Shown piece by piece: positions 44,754 through 54,626 of a stretch of 64,000 bases of DNA. Under the pieces are notes generated by a model, which saw only the letters and a program-made list of their open reading frames with translations, did not search any database and was not told the origin of the DNA. How positions within the stretch are numbered: position 1 is the first letter of the stretch; each line of letters starts with the position of its first letter. The position numbers were made by a program, and so were the translations under genes. The DNA comes from Cycloclasticus sp. GTDB taxonomy: Bacteria; Pseudomonadota; Gammaproteobacteria; Methylococcales; Cycloclasticaceae. The stretch covers positions 682,001-746,000 of the forward strand of contig JBFLJU010000001.1 of NCBI GenBank assembly GCA_040743155.1. Reading direction: 5' to 3'.

Positions 44754-44815
44754 AACAACTCTCCAGCAGCGGTGTGTTTGATTAGAAATATTATGGATAA
44801 GGATAGACTAAAAAA

Positions 44816-45850
44816 ATGAAATCGCCTATGCCTCTTGGCCCTTTAATGATTGATATTGAAGGCGTTGAACTTTCACAAGTTGATCAAGATATTTTAAGAC
44901 ACCCGCTGGTAGGTGGGTTGATTCTTTTTTCTAGAAATTACGAGTCGACAGAACAAGTATCTGTTTTATGTAACGAGGTTCATCATTTAAGAGAAGAGCC
45001 CTTGTTGATAGCGGTTGATCACGAAGGTGGCCGAGTTCAGCGGTTTAGAGACGGTTTTACGCGCATTCCTTGCATGCAATCTTTAGGGCAGGTTTATGCT
45101 GAAGATCAACAGCAAGGCTTAATGCAAGCGCAAAGCGTTGCTTGGTTAATGGCAATGGAGTTACGAAAAGTGGGTGTGGATTTTAGTTTCGCACCGGTGC
45201 TTGACCTTGACTACGGTTGCAGTGAGATTATTGGTGATCGAGCGTTTTCAGATGATAGGCAGGCGGTGGCTGAGGTGGCCGAGGCTTTTCAGCGAGGCCT
45301 AGCCGATGCCGGTATGGCCAGTATTGGTAAGCATTTTCCCGGACACGGTGCGGTGGCACCGGATTCGCATATCGCGATACCTGTTGATGAACGGCCATTG
45401 GAAGAGATTATGGAGCAGGATATTTTTCCCTTTAAGCAACTGATTCAGGCTGGAATGAAAGGTATTATGCCGGCGCACGTTATTTATAAACAAATGGATG
45501 ATATGCCTGCAGGTTTTTCGACGTTCTGGCTACAAACCATATTACGGCAACAGCTAGGTTTTGGTGGGGCTATTTTTAGTGATGATCTTAGTATGCAAGG
45601 AGCAAGCGTGGTGGGTGATTATGTGCAACGCGCTAAACAGGCGCTAAAAGCAGGTGGTGATATGGCCTTAATTTGTAATGATCGATTAGGCGCTGAGCAG
45701 GTGATTGATGGCTTAAGTGGTGTTGAAATAAAGCCAGAATCAATACAACGTTTAAAAAATATGCGTCCTACGCAAGGGCTAGTATTACCAGAAACCGAGC
45801 TACAGACTAAATGGAATGATTGCAAAAAGGTGATTGATGGGCTTTTCTAA
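44816..45850 (+). CDS. nagZ: Beta-N-acetylglucosaminidase NagZ
   Basis: The 344-residue family 3 glycosidase shows 'LIAVDHEGGRVQR', the catalytic-loop motif 'KHFPGHGAVAPDSH' and the nucleophile in 'FSDDLSMQGA'. It removes GlcNAc from muropeptides in the cytoplasm during cell-wall recycling. Its 3' end overlaps the hpt gene by 17 bases, and the nagZ-hpt-mtiP order has parallels in pseudomonads (nagZ beside PA3004). Confidence 0.95.
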   Translation: MKSPMPLGPLMIDIEGVELSQVDQDILRHPLVGGLILFSRNYESTEQVSVLCNEVHHLREEPLLIAVDHEGGRVQRFRDGFTRIPCMQSLGQVYAEDQQQGLMQAQSVAWLMAMELRKVGVDFSFAPVLDLDYGCSEIIGDRAFSDDRQAVAEVAEAFQRGLADAGMASIGKHFPGHGAVAPDSHIAIPVDERPLEEIMEQDIFPFKQLIQAGMKGIMPAHVIYKQMDDMPAGFSTFWLQTILRQQLGFGGAIFSDDLSMQGASVVGDYVQRAKQALKAGGDMALICNDRLGAEQVIDGLSGVEIKPESIQRLKNMRPTQGLVLPETELQTKWNDCKKVIDGLF

Positions 45851-46427
45851 CGTGGATATTTCTAAGGCTGAGTTGGATTGCGTAGTTGATAATAGTCGTT
45901 GTCTGTTAGATGAGTCAGCGGTCCAAGTTATGTTTAATCAATTAGCCGACGATATTAGCGAGGAATGTCAGCACCAAAACCCTGTTATCCTCTGTGTCAT
46001 GACGGGTGCTGTTGTAGCGGTTGGCATGTTGCTACCAAAACTACAATTTCCGTTAGAGGTTGATTATATTCATGCGACACGCTACCAAGGTAATCTTGTT
46101 GGCAGCGAGTTGGTGTGGAAACAATTACCGACAATATCGTTGAAAAATCGAACGGTGATTCTGGTTGATGATGTACTTGATGAAGGGATTACAATGCTCA
46201 AGTTAAAAGATTATTGTGAGGAGCAAGGCGCTAAACGCTGTTATACCGCAGTACTGGTGGATAAAATGCTGAATCAAGAAAAGCCAGTCGTTGCTGATTT
46301 TGTCGGTTTTCAGACAGGTGATCATTATCTTTTTGGCTTAGGTATGGATTACAAGGGTTACCTACGAAATATGAACGGCATATACGCTTGCCCAAAGAAT
46401 TTAGAGGAACTGTTATGTCAAGATTAG
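45834..46427 (+). CDS. hpt: Hypoxanthine-guanine phosphoribosyltransferase
   Basis: The 197-residue enzyme has the PRPP-binding motif 'VILVDDVLDEGIT' (about residues 102-114) and the type I PRTase fold ('VILCVMTGAVVA'). It salvages hypoxanthine and guanine. It overlaps nagZ at its start and the MTIP gene at its end (13 bases). Together with the next gene, which releases hypoxanthine from methylthioinosine, it forms a plausible salvage pair. Confidence 0.88.
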   Translation: MMGFSNVDISKAELDCVVDNSRCLLDESAVQVMFNQLADDISEECQHQNPVILCVMTGAVVAVGMLLPKLQFPLEVDYIHATRYQGNLVGSELVWKQLPTISLKNRTVILVDDVLDEGITMLKLKDYCEEQGAKRCYTAVLVDKMLNQEKPVVADFVGFQTGDHYLFGLGMDYKGYLRNMNGIYACPKNLEELLCQD

Positions 46428-47149
46428 CCGTTATTGGTGGCACTGGACTAAATAAATTAGTCGACTTAAAAGATGTCTATAAACGGGTTATAAAAACGCC
46501 GTATGGTGAACCATCATCACCGTTAACATTTGGCAAGCTAAACGGTATCGACCTTGTTTTTATGGCGCGTCACGGCTATGGACATACGATTCCACCCCAT
46601 CGCATTAATTATCGAGCAAATATGTGGGCACTCAAAGATGCAGGTGCCACCGATATTGTTGCTGTGGCGGCGGTTGGTAGCCTAAATATTGAGATGGAGC
46701 CGGGCAGTATCGTGTTACCGGACCAGTTGATAGACTATACGTGGGGCCGTGAATCGACATACTTTGAAGACGATTTAGAGCAGGTCACACATATCGATTT
46801 TACCTTTCCTTATTCACCCAAACTTGTGGCAGAGTTGAGGATGGCGATGGTGACAGCGGGTTTGCCCGTTTTAGATAATGCCGTTTATGGTTGTACGCAA
46901 GGCCCGAGGCTTGAAACAGCGGCCGAAATTCGCAAACTCGGTCGTGATGGTTGTGATTTGGTTGGAATGACGGGTATGCCTGAGGCGGCGCTGGCTCGTG
47001 AGCTAAAATTAAATTATGCCTGTTGTGCTACCGTCGTAAATTGGGCGGCCGGTTTAAACGGCAATGAAATCAGCATGGCGGATATTGAGGTACATGCTAA
47101 AAAAGGAATGCTACAACTGGATCAGCTTTTAAAAGCACTCATTAAGTAG
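46415..47149 (+). CDS. S-methyl-5'-thioinosine phosphorylase (MTAP family)
   Basis: The 244-residue enzyme starts 'MSRLAVIGGTGL' at the ATG at 46415, preceded by AGAGGAAC; the frame is open to 46388. It has the PNP/MTAP signature 'VAAVGSLN' and 'YGCTQGPRLETAAEI' and the C-terminal 'VVNWAAGLNG', where adenosine-type MTAPs have a different, Asp-containing loop. The pairing with hpt and the PA3004-like pattern favour MTIP: methylthioinosine plus phosphate gives hypoxanthine and methylthioribose-1-phosphate. MTAP activity cannot be ruled out. Confidence 0.85.
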   Translation: MSRLAVIGGTGLNKLVDLKDVYKRVIKTPYGEPSSPLTFGKLNGIDLVFMARHGYGHTIPPHRINYRANMWALKDAGATDIVAVAAVGSLNIEMEPGSIVLPDQLIDYTWGRESTYFEDDLEQVTHIDFTFPYSPKLVAELRMAMVTAGLPVLDNAVYGCTQGPRLETAAEIRKLGRDGCDLVGMTGMPEAALARELKLNYACCATVVNWAAGLNGNEISMADIEVHAKKGMLQLDQLLKALIK

Positions 47150-47223
47150 GCATGATCCAATAATATGAAAAAAATAACAAGCTAACGTATAATTTTAGCT
47201 TCAATAAGGACATAAGCGAAACG

Positions 47224-47931
47224 ATGAATTTAAAACAGTTTTACAGCGTAAAAGATCAGCAGGTCAGTATTAATCGTGAGCAGGCGAGTTTGTTTGCCAA
47301 ATCTATCGCGGGTGACTTTAATCCGTTACACGACATTGATGCGAAGCGTTTTTGCGTACCCGGTGATTTATTGTTTGCTGTGGCTTTAACTGAACTAGGC
47401 GTCAGTCAGTCGATGCGATTTGATTTTGAAAGCATGGTGACCGAGCAATCGATGGTGACCTTGCCGGAGCAGCTCACTGCAGAATTCAGTTTGCGAGATC
47501 AAAATGATAAGTCAATGATGACGATTCATAGTTCAGGTGAGGCAAGCGACAATGCTACTTTTATTTCTAGTTTGATTGAAAAATATGTTCAATTTTCCGG
47601 TAGAACATTTCCAGAAATTCTCATTGATTTAATGAAAAAGAATAACGTGATGATCAACCCAGCGCGGCCGCTAATTATTTATAAAGACATGGCGATAGAA
47701 ATTGATCAGTTTACTGGCAGTTTGTCAGCCCTTGAGTTTTCGGGTGCGTCGATGATGGTGGATGGAAAAAAAGGTAGTGTAAAACTCGAATTTGATCTGC
47801 TTGTCGATGGGCAAAAAATTGGGCACGGCACAAAAGACATGGTTGTTAGCGGCTTACGACCTTATGAACAGCCGGCGATTGATAAGATTGTTGATGATTA
47901 CAATGCGACAAAAAAGGCTTATTTAACCTAA
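47224..47931 (+). CDS. DUF3581 family protein
   Basis: The 235-residue cytoplasmic protein resembles the DUF3581 family: 'NREQASLFAKSIAGDFNPLHDIDAKRFCVPGDLLF' is spread over its N-terminus and looks like the hotdog-type dehydratase motif. Function is unknown. A TATAAT hexamer at 47188-47193 lies 30 bases upstream and could be its -10 element. It converges on csiV with a 4-base overlap. Confidence 0.8.
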   Translation: MNLKQFYSVKDQQVSINREQASLFAKSIAGDFNPLHDIDAKRFCVPGDLLFAVALTELGVSQSMRFDFESMVTEQSMVTLPEQLTAEFSLRDQNDKSMMTIHSSGEASDNATFISSLIEKYVQFSGRTFPEILIDLMKKNNVMINPARPLIIYKDMAIEIDQFTGSLSALEFSGASMMVDGKKGSVKLEFDLLVDGQKIGHGTKDMVVSGLRPYEQPAIDKIVDDYNATKKAYLT

Positions 47932-48665
47932 TTGTCGTTAAGCGGTACCGCTAGATTGGGTTTTTGTCGTTCTAGGCTGTCAATTTCAAAGGTGTCTTCT
48001 TCGATGAGCTCTGTGCTAGAAACAGTCGCGACGGGCGAGTCGATTTTCTCTACGATCGTTAATACACCAAAACGTGGATGGTCAAAATAATTCGTTTCAC
48101 TGGTTCTGATTCGTCGAGTTTCTGTTAGTCGATAGAGGTTGCTGGTTTGGATGATCGAATTGCTAAGATAGTCATCCTCAATCGCTGAAGGAATCATGTC
48201 GCTTAATTGCAAGTCAACGTCTAGGTGTAAATATCGCCCACGATGAAACGTTAGAATGCCTTCTATTTGGATATTGTCAGCCTGGTGAATAATTTGAATG
48301 GCGTGGCGTTTTTCTTTTTCTTTTAGTGGTTGCAACCATCCGCCGTGCGCAATGGGGGTGTACGATGAAAGTCTTTCTAAGCGTTCGTTTACCGCATGGA
48401 GCTGCTGTTGATTGATGTTTAACGGGCTGAATGCTTTTGCCTCAGATAAAGCGTCTAATGCAATCGCATCAACAGGCATTTGAAACGGCTGCTTAGTCCA
48501 AGGCTCTAACGCTTGATTACTTAATGGTTTGTTTTCAAAGAGGATATATTCAACGCTGTACCAAACGGCTTCTTCGGGCTGGGTTTTATTTTCAGCGTAA
48601 GAAACGGTGCTACTGAACAGAAAAAAAAGAGCGGTGAAATGACTAAGCAATCGTGTTTGCATCAT
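47928..48665 (-). CDS. csiV: CsiV-like periplasmic protein
   Basis: The 245-residue protein has a signal peptide ('LLSHFTALFFLFSSTVSYA') and the CsiV-type pattern 'WYSVEYILFENKP' near the N-terminus, then 'HGGWLQPL' and 'HRGRYLHLDVDLQL'. CsiV is a small periplasmic peptidoglycan-binding protein needed for D-amino-acid response in Vibrio. It follows mfd by 3 bases on the same strand, the usual gammaproteobacterial neighbourhood. Confidence 0.85.
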   Translation of the reverse strand: MMQTRLLSHFTALFFLFSSTVSYAENKTQPEEAVWYSVEYILFENKPLSNQALEPWTKQPFQMPVDAIALDALSEAKAFSPLNINQQQLHAVNERLERLSSYTPIAHGGWLQPLKEKEKRHAIQIIHQADNIQIEGILTFHRGRYLHLDVDLQLSDMIPSAIEDDYLSNSIIQTSNLYRLTETRRIRTSETNYFDHPRFGVLTIVEKIDSPVATVSSTELIEEDTFEIDSLERQKPNLAVPLNDN

Positions 48666-48668
48666 AGA

Positions 48669-51600
48669 TTAGTGTTTGTTCAATGCTATTGAGTTAATTA
48701 GGCTGAGTATAAACTCTACTTTCTCTTCGGTGCTATCAAGTTTTTGAGTGAAGCGTAATTTTTGTGGGCCATCTAGTTGAAAGATTTGTGGCTGTGTTTG
48801 AATAAGCTCAATAATTTTTGCCGGATCAATATTGGGTTCGTTCGAGAACTGCACGCGACCGTTTGATTTAGCAAAATCGATTTTATCAATACCGGCGTCG
48901 CTTGCTTGTTGTTTTATTTCACTGATGCCAAATAAACATTTTGTACTATCGGGAAGTAAACCAAATCGGTCAATCATTTCTATTTGTAAATCGCGAAGTT
49001 CCTCGGCGTTATCGGCACTGGCAATCCGCTTGTACAAGACTAGGCGAGTATGCACGTCGGGTAGGTAGTCATCCGGTATCAACGCGCTGGCGTGTAGGTC
49101 AATTTCTGGCCCGGTATCAATACGTTGTTCTAACTCGGGTTGCTTGCCCGATTTTATGGCGGCAACAGCGTTATCCAATAATTCTGTGTACAGGGTGAAG
49201 CCAATTTCTTGAATTTCACCACTTTGGTTGTCACCGAGTAGTTCGCCAGCACCGCGTATTTCCATATCGTGAGTCGATAAGCTGAAACCTGCGCCTAAGT
49301 CAGCGCTACTTTGAATCGCATCAATACGTTTTTTTGCGTCTTTAGTCATGATGCCGTCAGGCGGTACGATCATGTAGGCGTATGCTCGGTGGTGTGAGCG
49401 ACCTACGCGACCGCGTAACTGATGTAGTTGTGACAAACCGAGTTTGTCCGCACGGTTAATGATAATGGTGTTGGCGTTTGGTAAATCAATGCCATTTTCA
49501 ATAATGGTTGTCGATACGAGTACGTTGAAACGCGCGTGATAGAAGTCCAACATGATATTTTCGAGTTCGCTTTCGCGCATTTGTCCGTGTGCTTTTTGTA
49601 TTTGAGCGTCCGGCACCAACTCCTCGATATCTCGAATAACTCGGTCCATTGTTGCAATATCGTTGTGCAGAATAAACAGTTGTCCACCACGCCTTATTTC
49701 ACGTTGGCAAGCCTCTTGGATTAAGCCGCCGTTCCACTCCGATACAAACGTTTCGATGGCGTGTCGGTTAGGTGGTGGTGTGGCAATGATGGATATGTCA
49801 CGTAACCCCGACATAGCCTGGTTGAGTGTTCTTGGTATTGGGGTGGCGGTGAGGGTGAGCATATCAACCTCAGAGCGCATAGATTTAAAGTGCTCTTTAT
49901 GGCGTACGCCAAAACGTTGCTCTTCATCAATAATGACTAAACCAAGGTCCTTATAGGCGACCGATTTTTGTAAAAGTTTGTGTGTCCCAATAAGAATATC
50001 GACTTTGCCAGCGGCAGTATCGGCAATAATTTGGTTTTGCTTTTTTGTACTAACGAAACGAGATAACACTTCAACTCGAATAGGCCAGTCAGCAAAACGA
50101 TCCGAAAAGTTTTGGTAGTGTTGCTGAGCGAGAAGCGTCGTTGGCACTAAAATAGCGGTTTGGAAATGGTTGCTAGCGGCGGTAAAAGCGGCGCGCATGG
50201 CGACTTCTGTTTTACCAAAACCGACGTCACCACAGACAACACGGTCCATTGGCTTGGCCAAACTCATGTCGTGTAAAGTCTGTTCGATAGTGGTGGCCTG
50301 ATCTTCAGTTTCTTCGAAAGGAAAGGCGCGGGAAAAAGTGTCGTATTCAGTTGAATCAATGACCATTGGCCTACCCGGTTTAGCGGCACGTCGGGCGTGA
50401 ATGTCTAGTAATTCAGCCGCTACATCACGTGCTCGCTTGAGTGCTTTTTTACGCGCTTTTTCCCACTGATCGCTGCCTAATCGGTGTAGTGGTGCGGTAT
50501 CGCCTTGTGTGCCCATGTAGCGGCCAATTAAATTAAGCGACGAAACGGGAACGTAAAGTTTGTCGTTATTGGCGTATTCTAAGGTTAGAAATTCTGTCTC
50601 TATATTGTCAACAACGAGGTGCTTTAAACCGATGTAACGGCCGACCCCGTGTTCTTGGTGTACCACGGGTGAGCCAATTTCAAGATCAGCTAGGCTGTTG
50701 AATACATTTTCGAGACGTTGGCTAGATGAGGAGCGCCGGCGTCTTCGTTGTTGAACGCGTGTGCCAAACAGGTTGTTTTCGGTGATAAGGCTGACGTTTG
50801 GTAGACTGAGGCCTTCATCGATCGGGGCGACAACGATGCACGGTGAAACGTCGTTTTGAATAAATTGCGCCCAACTTTCTACCACCGCTGGGCGGATATT
50901 TAATTTTTGTAGTTGTTGAAGCATAGATTCGCGATGTCCTGCAGATTCTGCAACGAATAATGTTTTGTGTTTGTCTTGCTTTAACAGGCCTATTATTGGC
51001 TGTTCTTTATCTTCGTTAGAGGGGCTGATTAAAGCTTTTTTTTCTATCTCATGAATGCTGCTTTGTAATGAAACGGATGGGTAATCAGCAATGCGCTGTT
51101 TAAAGCTTTCTATGTCATGAAACAATAATTCAGGCCGTAAAGCAGGGCGGTCTATATCGCGCTGTCGATGTTCAAAGCGCTCGATAACTTGAGTTGCAAA
51201 TACCTCGCCGGCGTCATCGATGTCACCATGTAAAATCAATGTTGCATTTGGAATGTAATCAAAAAATGATTCAGTGTGTTCAACAAATAATGGCAGATAG
51301 TTCTCTATGCCATTAGGGATGTTGCCTTTAGAAACTTGCTGATATAAAGGGTTTTTGTCGGATACAGACGGAAAAGTTTCTCTAAACTGCTGACGAAACA
51401 ATTGAATGCTTTTGTCATTGATGGGGAATTCGCGCGCTGGGAATAATTGAACGGAGTCGACCTTATCGCTAGAACGTTGGCTTTCGGTATCAAAGGTTCT
51501 AATAGATTCTACCTCGTCATCAAAGAGGTCGATTCTGTACGGTTTTTTGCTGCCCATTGGGAACATATCTAAGATAGAGCCACGCACTGAATATTCACCA

Positions 51601-52079
51601 TATTCTTGGACTGAATGTACGTTCTGATAACCCAACTTATCGAGGTTTAAACGGGTCTGCTCAATATTTAATGTGTCGCCAGTAGATAATGAAAAGCAGG
51701 CACTAAGAAGTTGCTCACGGGGCGCTAAGCGCTGGAGTAAGCAAGCAGCTGTTATGATGAGAATGCCGTGCTTTAGGCTTTGCAGGTTATATAGCGTGGC
51801 GAGCCTTTCAGAAATGGTTTCGCCTAACGGAGAGAAGCTGTCGTAAGGAAGCACTTCCCAATCAGGAAAGTAAATAACAGGAATTTCTTTTGTTAGGAAG
51901 AAAGGGACCTCACGCTCTAATCGAAGTGCGGATTGAGTGTCTGTGCAAATGACCAAAAGAAGTTGCTCAGAACTTAGCGCCGCATTCGAGATAGTTAGCG
52001 CATCGGCACAGCCATCAAACTGCCCCCAATTGAGTGATTGTTTTTTGTTTTTTGGAAGCTCTTGCTTGATCAGGGACAT
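48669..52079 (-). CDS. mfd: Transcription-repair coupling factor
   Basis: The 1136-residue protein has the UvrB-like N-terminal part, the RNA polymerase-interacting domain ('GSPVVHQEHGVGRYIGL'), and an RecG-like translocase with Walker A 'GDVGFGKTEVA', 'DEEQRFGV', 'TATPIPRT' and 'LRGRVGRS', then the C-terminal TRCF domain. It removes stalled RNA polymerase and recruits UvrA. The ATG at 52079 (MSLIKQ) is preferred over a TTG at 52091. Length is close to E. coli Mfd (1148). Confidence 0.97.
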   Translation of the reverse strand: MSLIKQELPKNKKQSLNWGQFDGCADALTISNAALSSEQLLLVICTDTQSALRLEREVPFFLTKEIPVIYFPDWEVLPYDSFSPLGETISERLATLYNLQSLKHGILIITAACLLQRLAPREQLLSACFSLSTGDTLNIEQTRLNLDKLGYQNVHSVQEYGEYSVRGSILDMFPMGSKKPYRIDLFDDEVESIRTFDTESQRSSDKVDSVQLFPAREFPINDKSIQLFRQQFRETFPSVSDKNPLYQQVSKGNIPNGIENYLPLFVEHTESFFDYIPNATLILHGDIDDAGEVFATQVIERFEHRQRDIDRPALRPELLFHDIESFKQRIADYPSVSLQSSIHEIEKKALISPSNEDKEQPIIGLLKQDKHKTLFVAESAGHRESMLQQLQKLNIRPAVVESWAQFIQNDVSPCIVVAPIDEGLSLPNVSLITENNLFGTRVQQRRRRRSSSSQRLENVFNSLADLEIGSPVVHQEHGVGRYIGLKHLVVDNIETEFLTLEYANNDKLYVPVSSLNLIGRYMGTQGDTAPLHRLGSDQWEKARKKALKRARDVAAELLDIHARRAAKPGRPMVIDSTEYDTFSRAFPFEETEDQATTIEQTLHDMSLAKPMDRVVCGDVGFGKTEVAMRAAFTAASNHFQTAILVPTTLLAQQHYQNFSDRFADWPIRVEVLSRFVSTKKQNQIIADTAAGKVDILIGTHKLLQKSVAYKDLGLVIIDEEQRFGVRHKEHFKSMRSEVDMLTLTATPIPRTLNQAMSGLRDISIIATPPPNRHAIETFVSEWNGGLIQEACQREIRRGGQLFILHNDIATMDRVIRDIEELVPDAQIQKAHGQMRESELENIMLDFYHARFNVLVSTTIIENGIDLPNANTIIINRADKLGLSQLHQLRGRVGRSHHRAYAYMIVPPDGIMTKDAKKRIDAIQSSADLGAGFSLSTHDMEIRGAGELLGDNQSGEIQEIGFTLYTELLDNAVAAIKSGKQPELEQRIDTGPEIDLHASALIPDDYLPDVHTRLVLYKRIASADNAEELRDLQIEMIDRFGLLPDSTKCLFGISEIKQQASDAGIDKIDFAKSNGRVQFSNEPNIDPAKIIELIQTQPQIFQLDGPQKLRFTQKLDSTEEKVEFILSLINSIALNKH

Positions 52080-52156
52080 GCTGTAAATCAAAAATTATGG
52101 AAGGCTTATTTTCTCATAAACGAAACGCAGGGTGTGTTTCAATTGGGTGAAATAAA

Positions 52157-52188
52157 AAAGGCCTGACTAGGATGCTAATCAGGCCTTT
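52157..52188 (-). terminator. Intrinsic terminator after the rhodanese gene
   Basis: AAAGGCCTGA (52157-52166) pairs with TCAGGCCTTT (52179-52188), a 10-bp stem. On the minus strand it is followed by TTTTTATTT, 21 bases after the rhodanese stop codon, so it ends that transcript before mfd. Confidence 0.85.
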
Positions 52189-52208
52189 AACGCTTATATC
52201 AAAGTGAC

Positions 52209-52862
52209 TTAATTGGGTTTAACCGTTGATAAACCCAGAACATGCCAAGTTTGCATACCACCGCGATACCATTTCAACTTATCAGCAGGGTAGCCTAATT
52301 TAAGTAACGAGTAGATGTTTCTGGGTGATTGGCCACACCACATGCCATTACAGAAAAGAACCAGCGTTTTGGCGTTAGAAAAGTCCCATTTGTCGTCTTC
52401 GTATGTTGCGCCAAATTCATCAACAACGATTAATTCAATATCAAGTTCCGTTGCGCCTTTTTTCGCGTCTAAATTTGTCCACGGGATATTAACGGCGCCA
52501 GCAATGGTTCCCCTAGCAACCCAATCTGGCGTACGTGAGTCAATCACCATAATGTTGGCATCGCTACCTAATTTTTTAAGGTATTCCAGTAGCTCTAACT
52601 CAGCGATTGTTTCCACGCCGGGTGCTAGTGACATTGGACGAATACAAAATGGAGGGCAATTACGTGAAGTTTTAGCGTAGTTTGGGTCGATGGTGTTATT
52701 GCTATCTTGATGACGCTGAATGATTACTTTTTTGCCGTTATGAAGGACCTCAATACTACCAATATCAGGTGTGATTTTAACTTTTCTTTCGGCTGCTGCG
52801 TTAAAACTGATCAGGCTAAGTAGTGCAATACTTAAAATAGAAAGTAACTTTATAGTTTTCAT
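52209..52862 (-). CDS. Periplasmic rhodanese-like protein
   Basis: The protein starts at the ATG at 52862 (MKTIKLLS) with GGAG about 8 bases upstream; an ATG four codons earlier is in frame. A signal peptide ('LLSILSIALLSLISFNAAA') precedes a short domain with 'RNCPPFCIRPM' and a rhodanese domain ('VIDSRTPDWVARGTIAGAVNIPW', 'LFCNGMWCGQSPRN'). The candidate active cysteine is in 'FCNGMWCGQ'. Sulfur transfer or thiol chemistry in the periplasm is possible; the substrate is unknown. Confidence 0.85.
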   Translation of the reverse strand: MKTIKLLSILSIALLSLISFNAAAERKVKITPDIGSIEVLHNGKKVIIQRHQDSNNTIDPNYAKTSRNCPPFCIRPMSLAPGVETIAELELLEYLKKLGSDANIMVIDSRTPDWVARGTIAGAVNIPWTNLDAKKGATELDIELIVVDEFGATYEDDKWDFSNAKTLVLFCNGMWCGQSPRNIYSLLKLGYPADKLKWYRGGMQTWHVLGLSTVKPN

Positions 52863-52961
52863 TGGTTTCTCCATAAGCTAGGTGAAGAACTTCAAATTGT
52901 AATCCGTTATAGGCTTATTGCTAGCCTTAATTCGTTTGTGTTTTATAAATTTTATCTTACA

Positions 52962-53264
52962 TTAAGGAGCTTTTTTGGGCTTGTTAACGACACTATGAAT
53001 AACAAGTTGATGTTCAAAATAAACAGAAAATTTGGCATAATTCCAACGTGTAATAGGTGGTTCGCCGATGGTAGGGTAAATCTTGCTGGGGTCACCGAAC
53101 TGAGCCGTGACTTGATCCATTGACTGACCATTTTTTGGTCTCAATAACCCAGCGACATTGTTTGCCGGTTCTTTACTGATAACGTCTATAAGTAAAATGT
53201 CTGCATTGGCAGTCAGCGATACTAGGCAGAGCATGCTTGCTAAAATGATACTATTAATTCTCAT
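52962..53264 (-). CDS. Small conserved periplasmic protein
   Basis: The 100-residue protein (starting MRINSI) has a signal peptide ending 'SLTANA' and a conserved core 'RPKNGQSMDQVTAQFGDP' and 'GEPPITRWNYAKFSVYFE', a pattern like small SmpA/OmlA-type folds in many Gammaproteobacteria. Function is unknown. An ATG four codons earlier (53276) is in frame. It is divergent from lolC by 114 bases. Confidence 0.8.
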   Translation of the reverse strand: MRINSIILASMLCLVSLTANADILLIDVISKEPANNVAGLLRPKNGQSMDQVTAQFGDPSKIYPTIGEPPITRWNYAKFSVYFEHQLVIHSVVNKPKKAP

Positions 53265-53378
53265 GTTGATGTCCATATATGTTGTCTCTAGTCAATATAG
53301 CACCTCTGTGTTAATTATTGATAATTCTCTGTACGGTAAATCGGCTAAGCGTACTAAATTATGATCTAATTCCGGACT

Positions 53379-54626
53379 ATGTTTAAACCACTCGAAATTT
53401 ATATTGGTCTGCGCTATACGAGGACTAAACAGCGCTCGGGCTTCATATCCTTTATCAGCATGACCTCAATGCTGGGCGTTGCCTTGGGGGTAATGGCCTT
53501 GATTACCGTGCTGTCCGTGATGAATGGCTTCGAAGCTCAACTTCGCGAGAAGATTTTGGGCATGGCGTCGCACGTTACTATTACTGAATACCACAATGCG
53601 TTGCATGACTGGCGTGAGCTGGGTGATAACTTAAGTAAGACTGAAGATGTTATCGGCTGGGCGCCTTTTGTTAAGGCAGAAGTGATGTTGAGTGCTAATC
53701 AACAAGTTAGTGGTAGTTTGTTACGAGGCATTCTTCCCGAACAAGAGGGGGCAGTGTCCGATATTGCCGATAAAATGCTTGGAGGCCATTTAGGCTTATT
53801 AGAGTCTAAGGGGTTTGGCATTATTTTAGGCTCAGAATTAGCGCGCTATTTACGCGTTGGTGTTGGCGATAGGGTGACGGTTATAACGCCTCAGGTGACG
53901 CCAACGCCAGCAGGTATTTTGCCAAGACTTCGCCGCTTTACTGTAATAGGTTTGTTTGAAGTGGGTATGTATGAATATGACCGTAATTTAGCGCTTATAC
54001 ACATTAACGATGGCTCTAAATTATTGCGTTTAAACAACGGCGTTACCGGTGTGCGGGTTAAGTTAGCGGATATGTTCAGAGCGCCGTATGTGACGCGTGA
54101 GATTGCAAAAGTACTGACGCCGAATTACAGCATTTCCAATTGGACAATGGAGCACAGTAATTTTTTCAAAGCGATTAAAACGGAAAAGCGCGTCATGTTT
54201 ATTATTTTGATGCTAATCGTTGCTGTTGCTGCGTTTAATATCGTCTCTACATTGGTGATGGTGGTAACAGATAAGCGGTCAGAAATTGCTATTTTGAGAA
54301 CGTTGGGTTTTACGCCGCGTTCCGTGATGGGGGTTTTTATGGTGCAAGGCACATTGATCGGCCTAATTGGAACGGTATTTGGTGTTTTAGCAGGTGTGGC
54401 GTTGGCGCTTAATGTTGAAACGATTGTGCCAGCCATAGAACGGTTTTTTCAAGTGCAATTTTTACCGGCGGAGATTTACTATATCAGTGATTTGCCTTCA
54501 AAACTGGTGTGGTCTGATGTCACCACGATAGCGACTTACTCATTTTTGTTATCATTTATTTCAACGATTTACCCTGCTTGGCAGGCATCGCGCGTTAACC
54601 CAGCGGAGGCGTTACGCTATGAATAA
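53379..54626 (+). CDS. lolC: Lipoprotein-releasing ABC transporter permease LolC/LolE
   Basis: The 415-residue permease has four helices (about 25-48, 270-295, 318-345 and 378-400) and a large periplasmic domain between the first two. The start '[15 protein letters not shown]'-type N-terminus and the end '[16 protein letters not shown]' are hallmarks of LolC/E. It moves outer-membrane lipoproteins off the inner membrane onto LolA. Its stop overlaps the lolD start by 8 bases. One permease gene only is present, so the complex may be LolF2D2-like. Confidence 0.94.
   Translation: MFKPLEIYIGLRYTRTKQRSGFISFISMTSMLGVALGVMALITVLSVMNGFEAQLREKILGMASHVTITEYHNALHDWRELGDNLSKTEDVIGWAPFVKAEVMLSANQQVSGSLLRGILPEQEGAVSDIADKMLGGHLGLLESKGFGIILGSELARYLRVGVGDRVTVITPQVTPTPAGILPRLRRFTVIGLFEVGMYEYDRNLALIHINDGSKLLRLNNGVTGVRVKLADMFRAPYVTREIAKVLTPNYSISNWTMEHSNFFKAIKTEKRVMFIILMLIVAVAAFNIVSTLVMVVTDKRSEIAILRTLGFTPRSVMGVFMVQGTLIGLIGTVFGVLAGVALALNVETIVPAIERFFQVQFLPAEIYYISDLPSKLVWSDVTTIATYSFLLSFISTIYPAWQASRVNPAEALRYE

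Noticed and set aside
52315-52680. Open frame of 121 codons on the plus strand
   Set aside because: It is a shadow of the rhodanese gene on the other strand; no ribosome site and no recognisable motif.
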